Shown piece after piece: positions 27,678 to 36,460 of a stretch of 64,000 bases of DNA (within the stretch, counting starts at the first letter, position 1; each line of letters starts with the position of its first letter). Made by a program: the position numbers and the translations under genes. The notes under the pieces are model-generated. The model was not told where the DNA came from. It did no database searches and saw nothing but the letters and a program-made list of their open reading frames with translations. The stretch covers positions 1-64,000 of the forward strand of contig CAMAUV010000004.1 in NCBI GenBank assembly GCA_945861415.1, in the 5' to 3' direction. This DNA is from Akkermansia muciniphila (GTDB lineage Bacteria; Verrucomicrobiota; Verrucomicrobiia; Verrucomicrobiales; V1-33).

Positions 27678-28445
27678 GTGCGAAGCTTCATCGACGTCTG
27701 CGACTTTACCGTCATCGATGAGACGGATAGGTGGATCGTGGTGAACAAGCCGGCACCGCTGCAGGTGCATCCCAGTAGGCCCGAAGGGGGGCCTACTCTC
27801 TGGCATGGCTTGCGGGAACTTCTGCGCTACGACCTCGAAAACGGTGCGGCTCTTTCCCTCATCAACCGTCTGGACCGCGACACCAGCGGTCTCGTGCTGG
27901 TGGCGAAGGATAAACCGACCGCCCGGATGCTGCACAAGGCCATGATGCGCCGCGAGGTGAAAAAGGAATACCGCGCCATCGTCTGGGGCTGGCCGGAGCC
28001 TGATGAGTTCGACGTCCGCGAGCCCATTCTGCGCCGCGGGGAAGTGGAGGAGTCGGACATTTATGCCATGCAGAAAGTGCATCCGGATGGTGCCGCCTCG
28101 CACACCACCTTTCGCGTGCTCCGGCGCTTCGAGCGCAACACGGCGAATGGTGCGCGGTTCTCGTTGCTTGCCGCCGTGCCCAACACTGGCCGGATGCATC
28201 AGATCCGGATCCACGCCGCCCATGCCGGATTTCCAGTCGTAGGGGATAAACTCTATGGCCCGTCCTGCGAGTGGTATCTGCGCCAAATCACTGATGGCTG
28301 GACGCCGGAAGCCGCCGCCGCACTGCTCATGAGCCGACACGCGCTGCACTCCTGCCTTATGGGCATCACTGCCGGCGATGGTGCGCATCATGTCTGGCGC
28401 GCACCGCTGCCCGCAGATATGGAAGGATTTCTCAACGAATCATGA
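27678..28445 (+). CDS. RluA-family RNA pseudouridine synthase
   Basis: RluA-type enzymes isomerise uridine to pseudouridine in rRNA or tRNA. The 255-residue product has no S4 domain and starts with GTG at 27678. The catalytic motif is NRLDRDTSGLVLVAK, with the essential Asp intact but Asn where the family usually has His. RIHAAHAGFPVVGDKLYG near the end is also typical. It overlaps the DUF1294 gene by 4 bp, so translation is probably coupled. The RNA target cannot be inferred. Confidence 0.93.
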   Translation: MRSFIDVCDFTVIDETDRWIVVNKPAPLQVHPSRPEGGPTLWHGLRELLRYDLENGAALSLINRLDRDTSGLVLVAKDKPTARMLHKAMMRREVKKEYRAIVWGWPEPDEFDVREPILRRGEVEESDIYAMQKVHPDGAASHTTFRVLRRFERNTANGARFSLLAAVPNTGRMHQIRIHAAHAGFPVVGDKLYGPSCEWYLRQITDGWTPEAAAALLMSRHALHSCLMGITAGDGAHHVWRAPLPADMEGFLNES

Positions 28446-28963
28446 GCCGCCGTCCCGCCAAACCTTCCTCACCGAAAAACGGCCCGCTCCTGCCTGCCTC
28501 CGGCTGGCCGGGCGGTCCGCGCGCGAAAACGCCGGATGATCGCAAACAGGAGGCCGCCCGCAGCAAACGCGGACAAATCTCGGCTCAGCAGGGCTGGAGC
28601 CTACTCATGCTCCTGGTGCTGCCGGCGATTGCCCTCTACCGGGCTTCGACGATCATTGCCCCGTGGTTGATCGTCATTGGGGTCGCGGGCATTTCGATCA
28701 TGGCATGGGTGGCGATGAGCTTTGACAAAAAGCGCGCCGTTACCGGCCAGTGGCGCACGCCGGAGTCGACGCTGCACCTCTTGGAACTGCTGGGTGGCTG
28801 GCCGGCGTCGTTCGTCGCACAGCGCATCTTCCGTCACAAGATTGTCAAAGTGCCCTATCAATTCAGCTTCTGGTGCATCGTGGTCCTGCATCAGGCGGTC
28901 GCGGCCGACTTTCTGCTGGGATGGAGATTGCTGGATCTGCTTCGCGGCTGGCTGGGGATATGA
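28442..28963 (+). CDS. DUF1294 membrane protein
   Basis: The 173-residue protein has a basic, Pro-rich N-terminus (about 1-48), two close hydrophobic helices (about 52-66 and 72-88), the DUF1294 core with FDKKRAVTGQWRTPESTLHL and a last helix near 140-160. DUF1294 proteins are small membrane proteins, sometimes fused to cold-shock domains, of unknown role. It overlaps rluA by 4 bp (ATGA) and shares its operon. Confidence 0.85.
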   Translation: MSRRPAKPSSPKNGPLLPASGWPGGPRAKTPDDRKQEAARSKRGQISAQQGWSLLMLLVLPAIALYRASTIIAPWLIVIGVAGISIMAWVAMSFDKKRAVTGQWRTPESTLHLLELLGGWPASFVAQRIFRHKIVKVPYQFSFWCIVVLHQAVAADFLLGWRLLDLLRGWLGI

Positions 28964-28964
28964 T

Positions 28965-29095
28965 GATGACCTCCAGCGCCTCAACTGCCTGCTTCGCGAT
29001 ATCGCGCAGATTGTCGTCGGCGTCCTTGAAAAGATCCTGCCAGAGCGGGATGGCGTCATTTTCAGCGTGGCCACTTTTCGAAGGCGGCGCGGGGT
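28965..29095 (-). pseudogene. Possible HEAT-repeat gene fragment
   Basis: On the reverse strand an open stretch reads AENDAIPLWQDLFKDADDNL and continues RDIAKQAVEALE, a good match in pattern to one HEAT repeat. It has no start codon, follows an in-frame TGA and runs into the antisense of the DUF1294 gene. It may be the leftover end of a lost gene. The resemblance is short, so confidence is low. Confidence 0.25.
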
Positions 29096-29149
29096 GTCAG
29101 GCTAGGGGCGAGGTCCACTTGGCCTTACGGGTTGTGGTCGCTGCGGTGA

Positions 29150-30250
29150 TTAGCGTTGAGGCATGAACCGCACGCACACCGGGCTGGGAACCTTCACGCT
29201 GGCCTTGGTGGGCGTCAACGCACCGGTCTCCTGATCGATGCGGAACACGATGACGTTGCCGTCCGACTGGTTCGCGACCAGCATGTATCGGCCGGTCGGC
29301 TCGATGGCGAAGTTACGTGGAGTCTTGATGCCGGCGCCCTGGTGGCCGACCGCTTTCAGTTTGCGCGTCACTTGGTCGATCGCGAAAATTGCGATCGAGT
29401 TGTAAGGGTCGCGGTTCGAGACGTAGACGAATTTCCCCGACGGGTGCACGACCGTCTCGGCGGTGCTGCCACCCTTGTGCTTCACGTCGCCTGGTAAGGT
29501 GGACAGCACCTGCCTCTGGGTCAGCGCGCCCTTTTCAGCGTCGTAGTCGCAGGCGATGATGGTCAGATCCGATTCGCCATTGATGTAAGCGCTCTTGCCG
29601 TCCGGGCTCCATGCGAAGTGGCGGGGGCCGGCGCCCTTCGGGGTTTCGAACGCGCCATGCGGAGTAAGCGTTCCTGCAGCAGCATCGAAGGCATAGATGA
29701 TGACCTTGTCTAGGCCTAGGTCGCAGCAGAGGGCGAACTTGTTGCCCTGATCGACATTGATCGAGTGGCCGTGCTTACGCTCACCGAGGTGCTGCTGGAA
29801 GGAGGAATTACTGCCGAGCTTGCCACTGTCCTCCACGAGCGGGATGCTCAGGCAACTCCCACCTGAGTAGTTGGCGGCGAGAACGTTTTTGCCCGTCGGA
29901 TCGACGATCAGGTGGCAAGGCGCGCCACCCTGCGAGGGTTGCGAGTTGAGAAATGTCAGCTTGCCGGTCTTGGCGTCGATGGAGAATGCGCTGATCGTCT
30001 CCTGACTTTCGTTGACGGCGTAGAGAAACTTCTTGTTCGGATGGAACGCGACGAACGATGGGTTGCTCGTCTCGCCCGCTAGGGTCGCGGCGGAGAGCGA
30101 GCCGTCCTCAAGATTCAGCTCGCACTGGTAGATGCCCTTGCTTTCCTCTCCAGTGTAGGTGCCGATGTAGACGCGGTATTTTTCCTGCGCTTGCGTCGCA
30201 GGCGAAGTGGCGGCGAGGAGGAGTGAGGCGAGAATCCGTCGGATGTTCAT
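29150..30250 (-). CDS. Secreted lactonase-family beta-propeller (6-phosphogluconolactonase-like)
   Basis: The 366-residue protein has a signal peptide (MNIRRILASLLLAATSPATQ) and then a seven-bladed propeller of the COG2706 lactonase family: YIGTYTGEESKGIYQCELN at the start, SNPSFVAFHPNKKFLYAVNE, AGPRHFAWSPDGK and VYVSNRDPYNSIAIF. Cytoplasmic members (Pgl) hydrolyse 6-phosphogluconolactone. The export signal here makes a role on an extracellular lactone, or another function, more likely. It stands alone, convergent with the rluA-DUF1294 pair. Confidence 0.9.
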   Translation of the reverse strand: MNIRRILASLLLAATSPATQAQEKYRVYIGTYTGEESKGIYQCELNLEDGSLSAATLAGETSNPSFVAFHPNKKFLYAVNESQETISAFSIDAKTGKLTFLNSQPSQGGAPCHLIVDPTGKNVLAANYSGGSCLSIPLVEDSGKLGSNSSFQQHLGERKHGHSINVDQGNKFALCCDLGLDKVIIYAFDAAAGTLTPHGAFETPKGAGPRHFAWSPDGKSAYINGESDLTIIACDYDAEKGALTQRQVLSTLPGDVKHKGGSTAETVVHPSGKFVYVSNRDPYNSIAIFAIDQVTRKLKAVGHQGAGIKTPRNFAIEPTGRYMLVANQSDGNVIVFRIDQETGALTPTKASVKVPSPVCVRFMPQR

Positions 30251-30623
30251 GTTGTGGTTCTGGTCGATGGGATCGTGTTGAGACTGTGGTTATGGAATTG
30301 GGCCGGCATGGCAAGGCAGATTCCAGCGGCTTCATCACCGGGCGCAAGGCCGTCCGGATGAGGCCGTATTCATGGATCGTGCGGGGCGCGGTCGATCCCT
30401 TCATACTTCCCCGTGGTGCCGCCCCTACAGCCCTCCTGACAATACCGCCCACCTATTTCATATCTTAAAAAAGTTCATTTTTTGAGACGGTTTTGGCACT
30501 ACGGCGATAGTCATTGTTGCTGGCAACGTGGATAGAGATGGGCACAAACTTAGCCATCCTTGTTGGCGGGCCTACACACAAGAGTGACTGGCGGGCAACA
30601 GTCGATACAGAGGAACTGGATCA
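30251..30623. other. Intergenic region, nothing recognised
   Basis: About 370 bp between the lactonase gene (its upstream side) and the 3' end of the GYF/bPH gene. Frames on both strands are short and show no family resemblance. There is an AT-rich patch at about 30455-30485. I see no RNA gene or convincing promoter. Confidence 0.4.
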
Positions 30624-31343
30624 CTACATGATTCGGTCCTTTTTACTTGATTTATCGATCCCCGCCTGGAGTTTCCGCACGGTTAACTTCAGCCAGCCGG
30701 GGCGCCAGACGTTGAGGAAGACGACGTCGTCTGTGGGGCTGGCGGGCCCGGCGAACGTGATAGTGCCGATGCCAGGAAATCCGCTGCCGGTGATGCTGAT
30801 AGCGCGGGTGTCCACGATGCGGAGTTCGCGGCTGCGCGGTCCGGCGAGCCCGCGGCGGGACTCGACGCGGGTGCTGGTAAGAATATAGTGGGCGCTCATG
30901 CGGTGGAGCACGGCTTGCAGCAGCACGCCAGCGGCTGCCAGAAGTCCGGCGGCAAGGAGGGCAGGCACATTTTCCTTGAGCAGAGCGCCGGAGGCTCCGA
31001 GCGCGCTGGCGAGGACTGCGCTGCGCCAGTAGCAGAGCACGCAGGGGTGGCCGTTATAAATCAGCCGAACCCGGGGCGTTGCAGATCCGGCAGCGGCGGG
31101 TTTTTCCCCCGGAAAGGGCGCGGGTTCCCACGGCACGTGGACCGGCTTTGAGGCGGGTGCCGTGACGACAGGCGGCACGACGCGGAAAAGCGCTCCCGCG
31201 GTGGTCGTGCGTCCGCTGGTAGCGTGATGACATTGGGTCTCTGCGGCGATCTCGCCGGCATCGAGAAAATCCAGCAGTTCCTCCTCCGCGTAGGGGCCTT
31301 CGCGGGAGCCTCCGGGCAGGAGAATGTGCCAGTCGCGCTTCAC
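30624..31343 (-). CDS. GYF-like plus bacterial PH domain membrane protein
   Basis: The 239-residue protein starts with a GYF_2-type domain (about 4-55): WHILLPGGSREGPYAEEEL and a later GEIAAETQCHH. Then come a Pro-rich linker, two membrane helices (about 107-145) and a C-terminal bPH_2/DUF304-like domain (about 148-225) with YILTSTRVESRRGLAGPRSR. GYF_2 domains probably mediate protein contacts and bPH domains sit under the membrane. Function is unknown. It overlaps the YbjN-like gene by 4 bp. Confidence 0.75.
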   Translation of the reverse strand: MKRDWHILLPGGSREGPYAEEELLDFLDAGEIAAETQCHHATSGRTTTAGALFRVVPPVVTAPASKPVHVPWEPAPFPGEKPAAAGSATPRVRLIYNGHPCVLCYWRSAVLASALGASGALLKENVPALLAAGLLAAAGVLLQAVLHRMSAHYILTSTRVESRRGLAGPRSRELRIVDTRAISITGSGFPGIGTITFAGPASPTDDVVFLNVWRPGWLKLTVRKLQAGIDKSSKKDRIM

Positions 31344-31870
31344 GGCGTGAATTCTTCAACGTCAGGCACGGGCGGCAGTAGGTCTTCCCTCATGAGAAAC
31401 ATTTTCAGATTGAGCTTCGACAGTTCGTCCGGGTTCATGCGAAGGAGCAGGGTAAGGAAAGGCGTGAGGCGGTCCACTTCCGCCAGCGTGGTGTGGACAA
31501 GGCTGGCGGTGATGGTTCCGTCGAAATGTCCCGGTGGAAACAGATTTGTCACCCGGAAGAGAACCTTGCCGGTATCGTGATCCAGTTCAAAATTTCCCAC
31601 GGTAAGGTCTTTGTTGGCGCGCATGAGCATTTCGCCGGCGAGTCCGCTGCGACTGTCCGGCACGTGATGACTGAGCGTTCCGACCACGCTCACGGCATTG
31701 AGGGGTGCAAAGACCTGCGCGTGAATTCGGGTGCGGGTGTGGTAGACCTCAAAGTCCGCCTCGAGGACCTCGCGGCCCTCCACGCGCCGGAATTCCCACC
31801 CCATGCGAGTGAAGGTGTCGGCTACTGCCGTGAAAAGAGAGGAGTCGGTGGATCGGGTAGTGGATGCCAT
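31340..31870 (-). CDS. YbjN-like (type III secretion chaperone-fold) protein
   Basis: The 176-residue cytosolic protein has the alternating strand/helix pattern of the YbjN family: FRRVEGREVLEADFEVYH at the start, then VGNFELDHDTGKVLFRV and a helical end LTLLLRMNPDELSKLNLK. YbjN proteins act as regulators or chaperones in other bacteria, but the role here is unknown. It is the first gene of a pair whose second gene is the GYF/bPH membrane protein, with a 4-bp stop/start overlap. Confidence 0.65.
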   Translation of the reverse strand: MASTTRSTDSSLFTAVADTFTRMGWEFRRVEGREVLEADFEVYHTRTRIHAQVFAPLNAVSVVGTLSHHVPDSRSGLAGEMLMRANKDLTVGNFELDHDTGKVLFRVTNLFPPGHFDGTITASLVHTTLAEVDRLTPFLTLLLRMNPDELSKLNLKMFLMREDLLPPVPDVEEFTP

Positions 31871-31986
31871 GAATTAATGCTGGAGGATAGAGGTGCGTGC
31901 CGGGCATGCAACGGGGTGGTGCAGGGCGGTGAGTCGTTTGGCGTTGCGCAGCGCGGTGCGACTCTTATATGGGGAATATTCATCGG

Positions 31987-33261
31987 ATGAGCACGCCCAT
32001 ATTTCTCCATCAAGTCACCGTTCCCTCCCAGTTTGCGCCAGTCGATGTGCTACTGGAGGGCGGTAGGATGAAATTTGGAGCACCGGCGCCGGCGGGCGTA
32101 CGGATTATTATTGCGCAGGGCATGGTGCTGCTTCCGGGGTTATTCGACTTTCATGCCCACCTGCGCGAGCCAGGGCGGGAGGACGCGGAGAGCATCGCGA
32201 GCGGCACGGCCGCGGCGGTGCAGGGTGGCTTCACTGGACTGCTGGCCATGCCGGATACGAATCCGCCCGTGGACAATGGCGGGATGGTGCAGAGCGTGCT
32301 CGACATTGCCGCCAAGACCTCGCCAATCCCTGTGAGTGTGGCCGGCTGCATCACCCGGCGCAGGGCAGGGGAGGAACTCGCGGAGATTGGCGAGATGCAT
32401 TTGCGCGGAGCGGTCATGCTCACCGATGACGGTGATACGGTGATCAATCCGCTCCTGCTTCGCAGCGCGCTGCAGTATTCCCGGGACCTCGGCATTCTCG
32501 TTGGTGCCCACTGCGACGTGCGGGAGCTTTCCGGCAGCGGTGCCATGCATGATGGTCGTGTTTCCTACCGGCTGGGACTGCCCGGCATTCATCCCTGCGC
32601 GGAGGAAATCGGAATCGCACGCGACATCCGACTGGCGCACAGTTGCCGCACACGCATTCATATTAAACACGTGACCACCGTGCGTGGGGTGGAGACGATC
32701 CGGCGCACCAAACGCGAAGGCACTCGTGTTACGGCGGAGGTGACTCCACACCACCTGATTTTCTGCGATACGGATGTGGGTGACTACGATACGAATTTCA
32801 AAGTGAAGCCTCCCCTGCGCACAGATGAGGACCGCTGCGCCCTGCTGGAGGGTGTGTTGGATGGAACGATTGACGTCATTGCCACGGATCACTGTCCGCA
32901 CACTGAGTTTGAAAAGAACCGGGATTTTGCGTCCGCACCATTTGGAGTGACGGGACTCGAAACCGCACTTCCTGCGCTCCACCATTACTTTATCCGGCCG
33001 GGCCTGCTGACATGGGATATGCTCATCGAGCGCATGGCTGTGACGCCGCGCCGGCTCATTGGCCAGCGCCCCCCTTCCGTAGCCGATGGTGCGGAGATCA
33101 ATGCCGTGCTGTTCAATCCGGCCGCCGCGACCAAGGTGAAGCGCTCTTTCGTTAAGTCCCGTAGCCTGAACACTCCCTTCCTCGGACGCGAACTCCAAGG
33201 GCGCGTGGAAATGGTTATGCTGGGAGACAGGATGCTCCACGACGCCTCTGGTGTGGAATGA
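31987..33261 (+). CDS. pyrC: Dihydroorotase, class I
   Basis: Dihydroorotase cyclises carbamoyl aspartate to dihydroorotate in pyrimidine synthesis. The 424-residue product has the metal site HAHLREPG, then MPDTNPPVD, GAHCDVREL, the later metal-binding IKHVTTVRGVE and ATDHCPHT with the catalytic Asp. The start at 31987 (MSTPIF) sits about 10 bp after a GGGGAA; an ATG six codons upstream is also possible. pyrB is not adjacent, so this is an isolated biosynthetic gene. In some genomes such enzymes are inactive PyrC-like subunits, but here the catalytic residues are present. Confidence 0.94.
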   Translation: MSTPIFLHQVTVPSQFAPVDVLLEGGRMKFGAPAPAGVRIIIAQGMVLLPGLFDFHAHLREPGREDAESIASGTAAAVQGGFTGLLAMPDTNPPVDNGGMVQSVLDIAAKTSPIPVSVAGCITRRRAGEELAEIGEMHLRGAVMLTDDGDTVINPLLLRSALQYSRDLGILVGAHCDVRELSGSGAMHDGRVSYRLGLPGIHPCAEEIGIARDIRLAHSCRTRIHIKHVTTVRGVETIRRTKREGTRVTAEVTPHHLIFCDTDVGDYDTNFKVKPPLRTDEDRCALLEGVLDGTIDVIATDHCPHTEFEKNRDFASAPFGVTGLETALPALHHYFIRPGLLTWDMLIERMAVTPRRLIGQRPPSVADGAEINAVLFNPAAATKVKRSFVKSRSLNTPFLGRELQGRVEMVMLGDRMLHDASGVE

Positions 33262-33335
33262 CCCGACCCTTCGGTCCATGGAAATCAGCTCCTCCCCGGT
33301 TCGGAATTCCTCATTCTGATTCAGTTATTCCCCCG

Positions 33336-34373
33336 CTACTCTCCGTCCTCTAAGAGATGATTTGCGAGGCGGCAGTATTCCCGCCATGTGTAGGCGCGGC
33401 TTTCCGCGAGGCTGCGGCTGAGCCAGTGGAAGAGTTCCTGAAACTCCGCGTTGTCCGTGCGCACATGCTCAATGAGCCGCCAGTCGATGTTCCGCGGGCG
33501 GGCTGTGGTGATGCGCTGGCGGTGGAGCCGTTTCTCGAGAGCCTCAAATTCACGCGAGGTCATGTCGGGAATTTCATACGAAGGCCGCAGATCATCGAGT
33601 GCGTCTATTTCGATACCGTAGCAGACGATACCGATGCCGAACTCAGTGCCCAACTGGCGAAGTTGCTCGGCCAGTTCTTCATCCTTGAGCGGCGCGGCGA
33701 TGATGAGCTCGCCGCCGTGGCTCCAGCGGGCGTTGCTCAGGGCCTGGAAGAAGTCCTCGCGGAAGGAGTCGTGGGTGACTTCCACTTTTAGCTTCACGCT
33801 GGAGAGGCGAAAGGGCTGGACGCCCATCGCGCGTTTGAGTTCCAGTTCGCGGGCGCTGAGTTTCAGCCCTTGGTCGCTGATGATGCCGGAGTCCCAGTCC
33901 ACGATCACGGCGTCCGGGCACTTCCAAACATTCTCGTAAGGCGCGCCGGGGGCGAACGAGGAGTCAAAGAGAAACGGGAAGCGGCCGCTGTTCTCCATGT
34001 CGCGGGCATAGATCGCGCGGAATTTTTGCTGCCGGGCGGCGGCCTGGTTCACTACGTCTGCATCGCTTTCAAAGAGCATGCCAAGTTTGGCCTGCGTCAT
34101 GGTCACACTGCCGCCTGCGATTACCGGCTTGCGCAGGTAGTAGCCCTGGCCCTGCTCCACTTTGGCGATGGGGCTGCCGGGGTCGCAGCACATGATGGAG
34201 AAGTGGTAGCGCAGGGTGGCGTCGCTGTATTCCTGGCGCAGACGGAATTTGACGAGGCGGATGAGTTCTGTACCCTTGATTGACTCCGCCGGGTTGGGGC
34301 GGAGGATTTCCGGGAGGATGTCGTTGAGTTGATCGCGCAGTGTCATCAGAGGCAGAAGTTTTTGAAATTCCAA
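33336..34373 (-). CDS. Winged-helix protein with a restriction-endonuclease-like C-terminal domain
   Basis: The 345-residue protein has an N-terminal winged-helix-like part (about 30-90: LIRLVKFRLRQEYSDATLRY then QGQGYYLRKP). The C-terminal half resembles the COG2958 group (HTH plus nuclease-like fold): PDAVIVDWDSG, then VKLKVEVTHDSF and FFQALSNARWSHGGELIIAA, with a PD-(D/E)XK-like arrangement of Asp, Glu and Lys, then GTEFGIGIVCYG. No partner methylase or helicase gene is adjacent. It could be a regulator or an orphan nuclease, and the nuclease assignment is inference from pattern. Confidence 0.55.
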   Translation of the reverse strand: MEFQKLLPLMTLRDQLNDILPEILRPNPAESIKGTELIRLVKFRLRQEYSDATLRYHFSIMCCDPGSPIAKVEQGQGYYLRKPVIAGGSVTMTQAKLGMLFESDADVVNQAAARQQKFRAIYARDMENSGRFPFLFDSSFAPGAPYENVWKCPDAVIVDWDSGIISDQGLKLSARELELKRAMGVQPFRLSSVKLKVEVTHDSFREDFFQALSNARWSHGGELIIAAPLKDEELAEQLRQLGTEFGIGIVCYGIEIDALDDLRPSYEIPDMTSREFEALEKRLHRQRITTARPRNIDWRLIEHVRTDNAEFQELFHWLSRSLAESRAYTWREYCRLANHLLEDGE

Positions 34374-34440
34374 GCTAATGTGACGGGCGGGAGGAATTCG
34401 TCAATCCTTTGCGCAACTTTCGGGCCAAAATGGTCGCGAG

Positions 34441-35292
34441 TTATTCCTCCGGCCAGTCTTTGACCTGGTCCACAAGGATGATGTCCGGTCCGAGATCGGA
34501 AATAAATTCATCCACGAGATGGTCGGCCTCCGGGGCAGTCAGGGGGCGGCGGATGAGTTCTTGGCCGCCGGCTCCGAGGATGGGCACTAGAGGCGGCGCT
34601 TCACCCTCTTTAGGCACTAGCGGCTTGGGGGCTCTCGGGTCCAGCTCCATCAGTCGTTCCGGGTCCAACTGCGCAGTCACGGTGACATAGCCCCAGCGCT
34701 GGTCATAGCCTCCCACAATACGGTCGCGAAAGTCTTTGATGCCGCGTTTGACATGGTTGCTGGTAACGGAGTTGAAGCCGACGAACCAGTAATAAGCGAT
34801 GCTCCGGGCGGTGCGGGTGGCCCCTTTGCGGTCCTGAAAGACCTTTTCGCACAACAATCGGCGCACGGGGAGAACGTGCCCGCTGCGCAGCTTGATTTTG
34901 ATAGTGGATGCTTCTGGAATATTAAATCCTTGGGCCGTGAGACAGCGCTCCAGCGCGTGGATACTGCCGCTAAGGTCTTTGCCGGAAAGCACGATGCCCG
35001 TGTCGAGTTGGTCCACGAGGCCACTGTAGTAGTTTGAAGGATACTGCTCTGAGATCGGCACTTCGCGGCGGTATTTCCTTTTGGCGAATTCCGTATCCCT
35101 AGCCAGAATGGCGCGCTCCTCCCGGCTACCGTCACTCTCGGGCGCGCCTCCGGTCCAACCCGAAAGAGTGAGCACGGTGGGCAGTTTCATGATCAGCGCC
35201 GCATCCTTCATGGGCGGCGTCTGCGGCAGCAGGAAAATGCTACTCAGGCCCGCGAGCAGAAGGACCTGAATGATGACAAGACGGGTGGTCAT
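34441..35292 (-). CDS. Exosortase-associated EpsI-type protein
   Basis: The 283-residue protein has an N-terminal helix (about 5-23, VIIQVLLLAGLSSIFLL) and an EpsI (DUF3485) domain: LSGWTGGAPES near the start, NYYSGLVDQLDT where proteobacterial EpsI carries its NYY motif, and AYYWFVGFNSVTSNHVKRG. EpsI proteins accompany exosortases and polysaccharide export. The start overlaps the exosortase stop by 4 bp, so both are coupled. No exopolysaccharide gene cluster is present in the window. Confidence 0.85.
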   Translation of the reverse strand: MTTRLVIIQVLLLAGLSSIFLLPQTPPMKDAALIMKLPTVLTLSGWTGGAPESDGSREERAILARDTEFAKRKYRREVPISEQYPSNYYSGLVDQLDTGIVLSGKDLSGSIHALERCLTAQGFNIPEASTIKIKLRSGHVLPVRRLLCEKVFQDRKGATRTARSIAYYWFVGFNSVTSNHVKRGIKDFRDRIVGGYDQRWGYVTVTAQLDPERLMELDPRAPKPLVPKEGEAPPLVPILGAGGQELIRRPLTAPEADHLVDEFISDLGPDIILVDQVKDWPEE

Positions 35293-36332
35293 GGCGCAGG
35301 AGCAGATGGGGCCGTGTTGTTGTTGTTGTCGCCGCCGACGCGAGTGACGCTAACTTTTGGCCGCAACGCCCGCAAGCCCTGCCGCATGATGAAACTGAGC
35401 AGCATGAGCAGGGCGAGCGCCGCACCGAAGCTGAAGAAGCCGCTGTAGTTGTGCCATGTGCCGGTGGCAAAGTCCCGGTTCATCTGCGCCACGATCAGAA
35501 TACTGGTGATGCGAACGCCGTTGGCTACCATGGCAATGGGGAGCGTGAGTGCCCAAATGACGAGGCGCTCCGTCCACTTCTTATGAACTACCATGGCATA
35601 GGCGTAGCTGATAAGCATGAGTGCCATGAATGAGCGGATACCGCTGCAGCCCATATCCACAATCAACTCGCCACCTGCGCGGTTTGGTTCGATCAACGTG
35701 GTGCCGCTCGCCACGGTCTCAATGCCGATGAGGTTACCAAGCACACTGGCGATTTTGGAGGAAGTGATAGCCATGCCATTGGTCATCTGTTCAATGCCCG
35801 GCACCGGGATCATGAAGATGAACATGCTGAGCGGGAAAAATAAGTGGCGCGCCGCCTTCCAGCCCATAGTGAAGTGGGCGATGCCCATGATGAGTGCGGG
35901 CAGAGCCAGAACCGCTGCGCGTGGCTGAATGGCACGGAAGCCGCCCACCCAGAAGAAAACGCCGAGCGCAATCCAGCCACAGCCGGACGGACCGCACTTC
36001 CACTGCTCTGCCTTAATTGAAGGCCATGCTTTCCATGCAAACCAGCACATGACTCCGGCCACAAGCCAGCCGTGCTCATAACTCAGATTTTCAATATTCC
36101 ATGAATCAATCAGCCAGCGTAAAGTGGAGACTTTGTTATCCCATGCGAATTTTGGTACGAGGCAGAAAAAACCAATAAGCGTGAGCGCAATGGTGCCGCA
36201 CAATAGATAGAGGGCACCGCGTCCGGATTCCGGGACGGAAGATGAGGCAGCGTCTACCTCGCTGCGCGAGTTGCCTGCGGCGGCGCTGCTGGAATTGGAG
36301 GGGACAGAGGCCGGAGGGGCATTCATTGGCAT
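35289..36332 (-). CDS. Exosortase
   Basis: Exosortases are multipass membrane transpeptidases that recognise C-terminal PEP-CTERM-like sorting signals and release or transfer the substrate across the membrane. The 347-residue protein has about eight hydrophobic helices, and the family triad is visible: Cys229 in MGCSGIRSFMAL, Arg274 in MVANGVRI and His294 in TWHNYSGFF. The first 40 residues are a Ser/Ala-rich cytoplasmic tail. The EpsI-type gene follows with a 4-bp overlap. No clear PEP-CTERM substrate is encoded in this window. Confidence 0.92.
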   Translation of the reverse strand: MPMNAPPASVPSNSSSAAAGNSRSEVDAASSSVPESGRGALYLLCGTIALTLIGFFCLVPKFAWDNKVSTLRWLIDSWNIENLSYEHGWLVAGVMCWFAWKAWPSIKAEQWKCGPSGCGWIALGVFFWVGGFRAIQPRAAVLALPALIMGIAHFTMGWKAARHLFFPLSMFIFMIPVPGIEQMTNGMAITSSKIASVLGNLIGIETVASGTTLIEPNRAGGELIVDMGCSGIRSFMALMLISYAYAMVVHKKWTERLVIWALTLPIAMVANGVRITSILIVAQMNRDFATGTWHNYSGFFSFGAALALLMLLSFIMRQGLRALRPKVSVTRVGGDNNNNTAPSAPAP

Positions 36333-36460
36333 GCTTTTGGCCTAAATCTGCGGCGGAAGCAAGTATTTCCGTTGCCTCCGCAAATCTTCCCTGCCGCTTG
36401 CGCCCCGAAGGCAACCCGGCGATCAAGCACCTTACTTTTTATCTTTCACCCAAAATTCTC

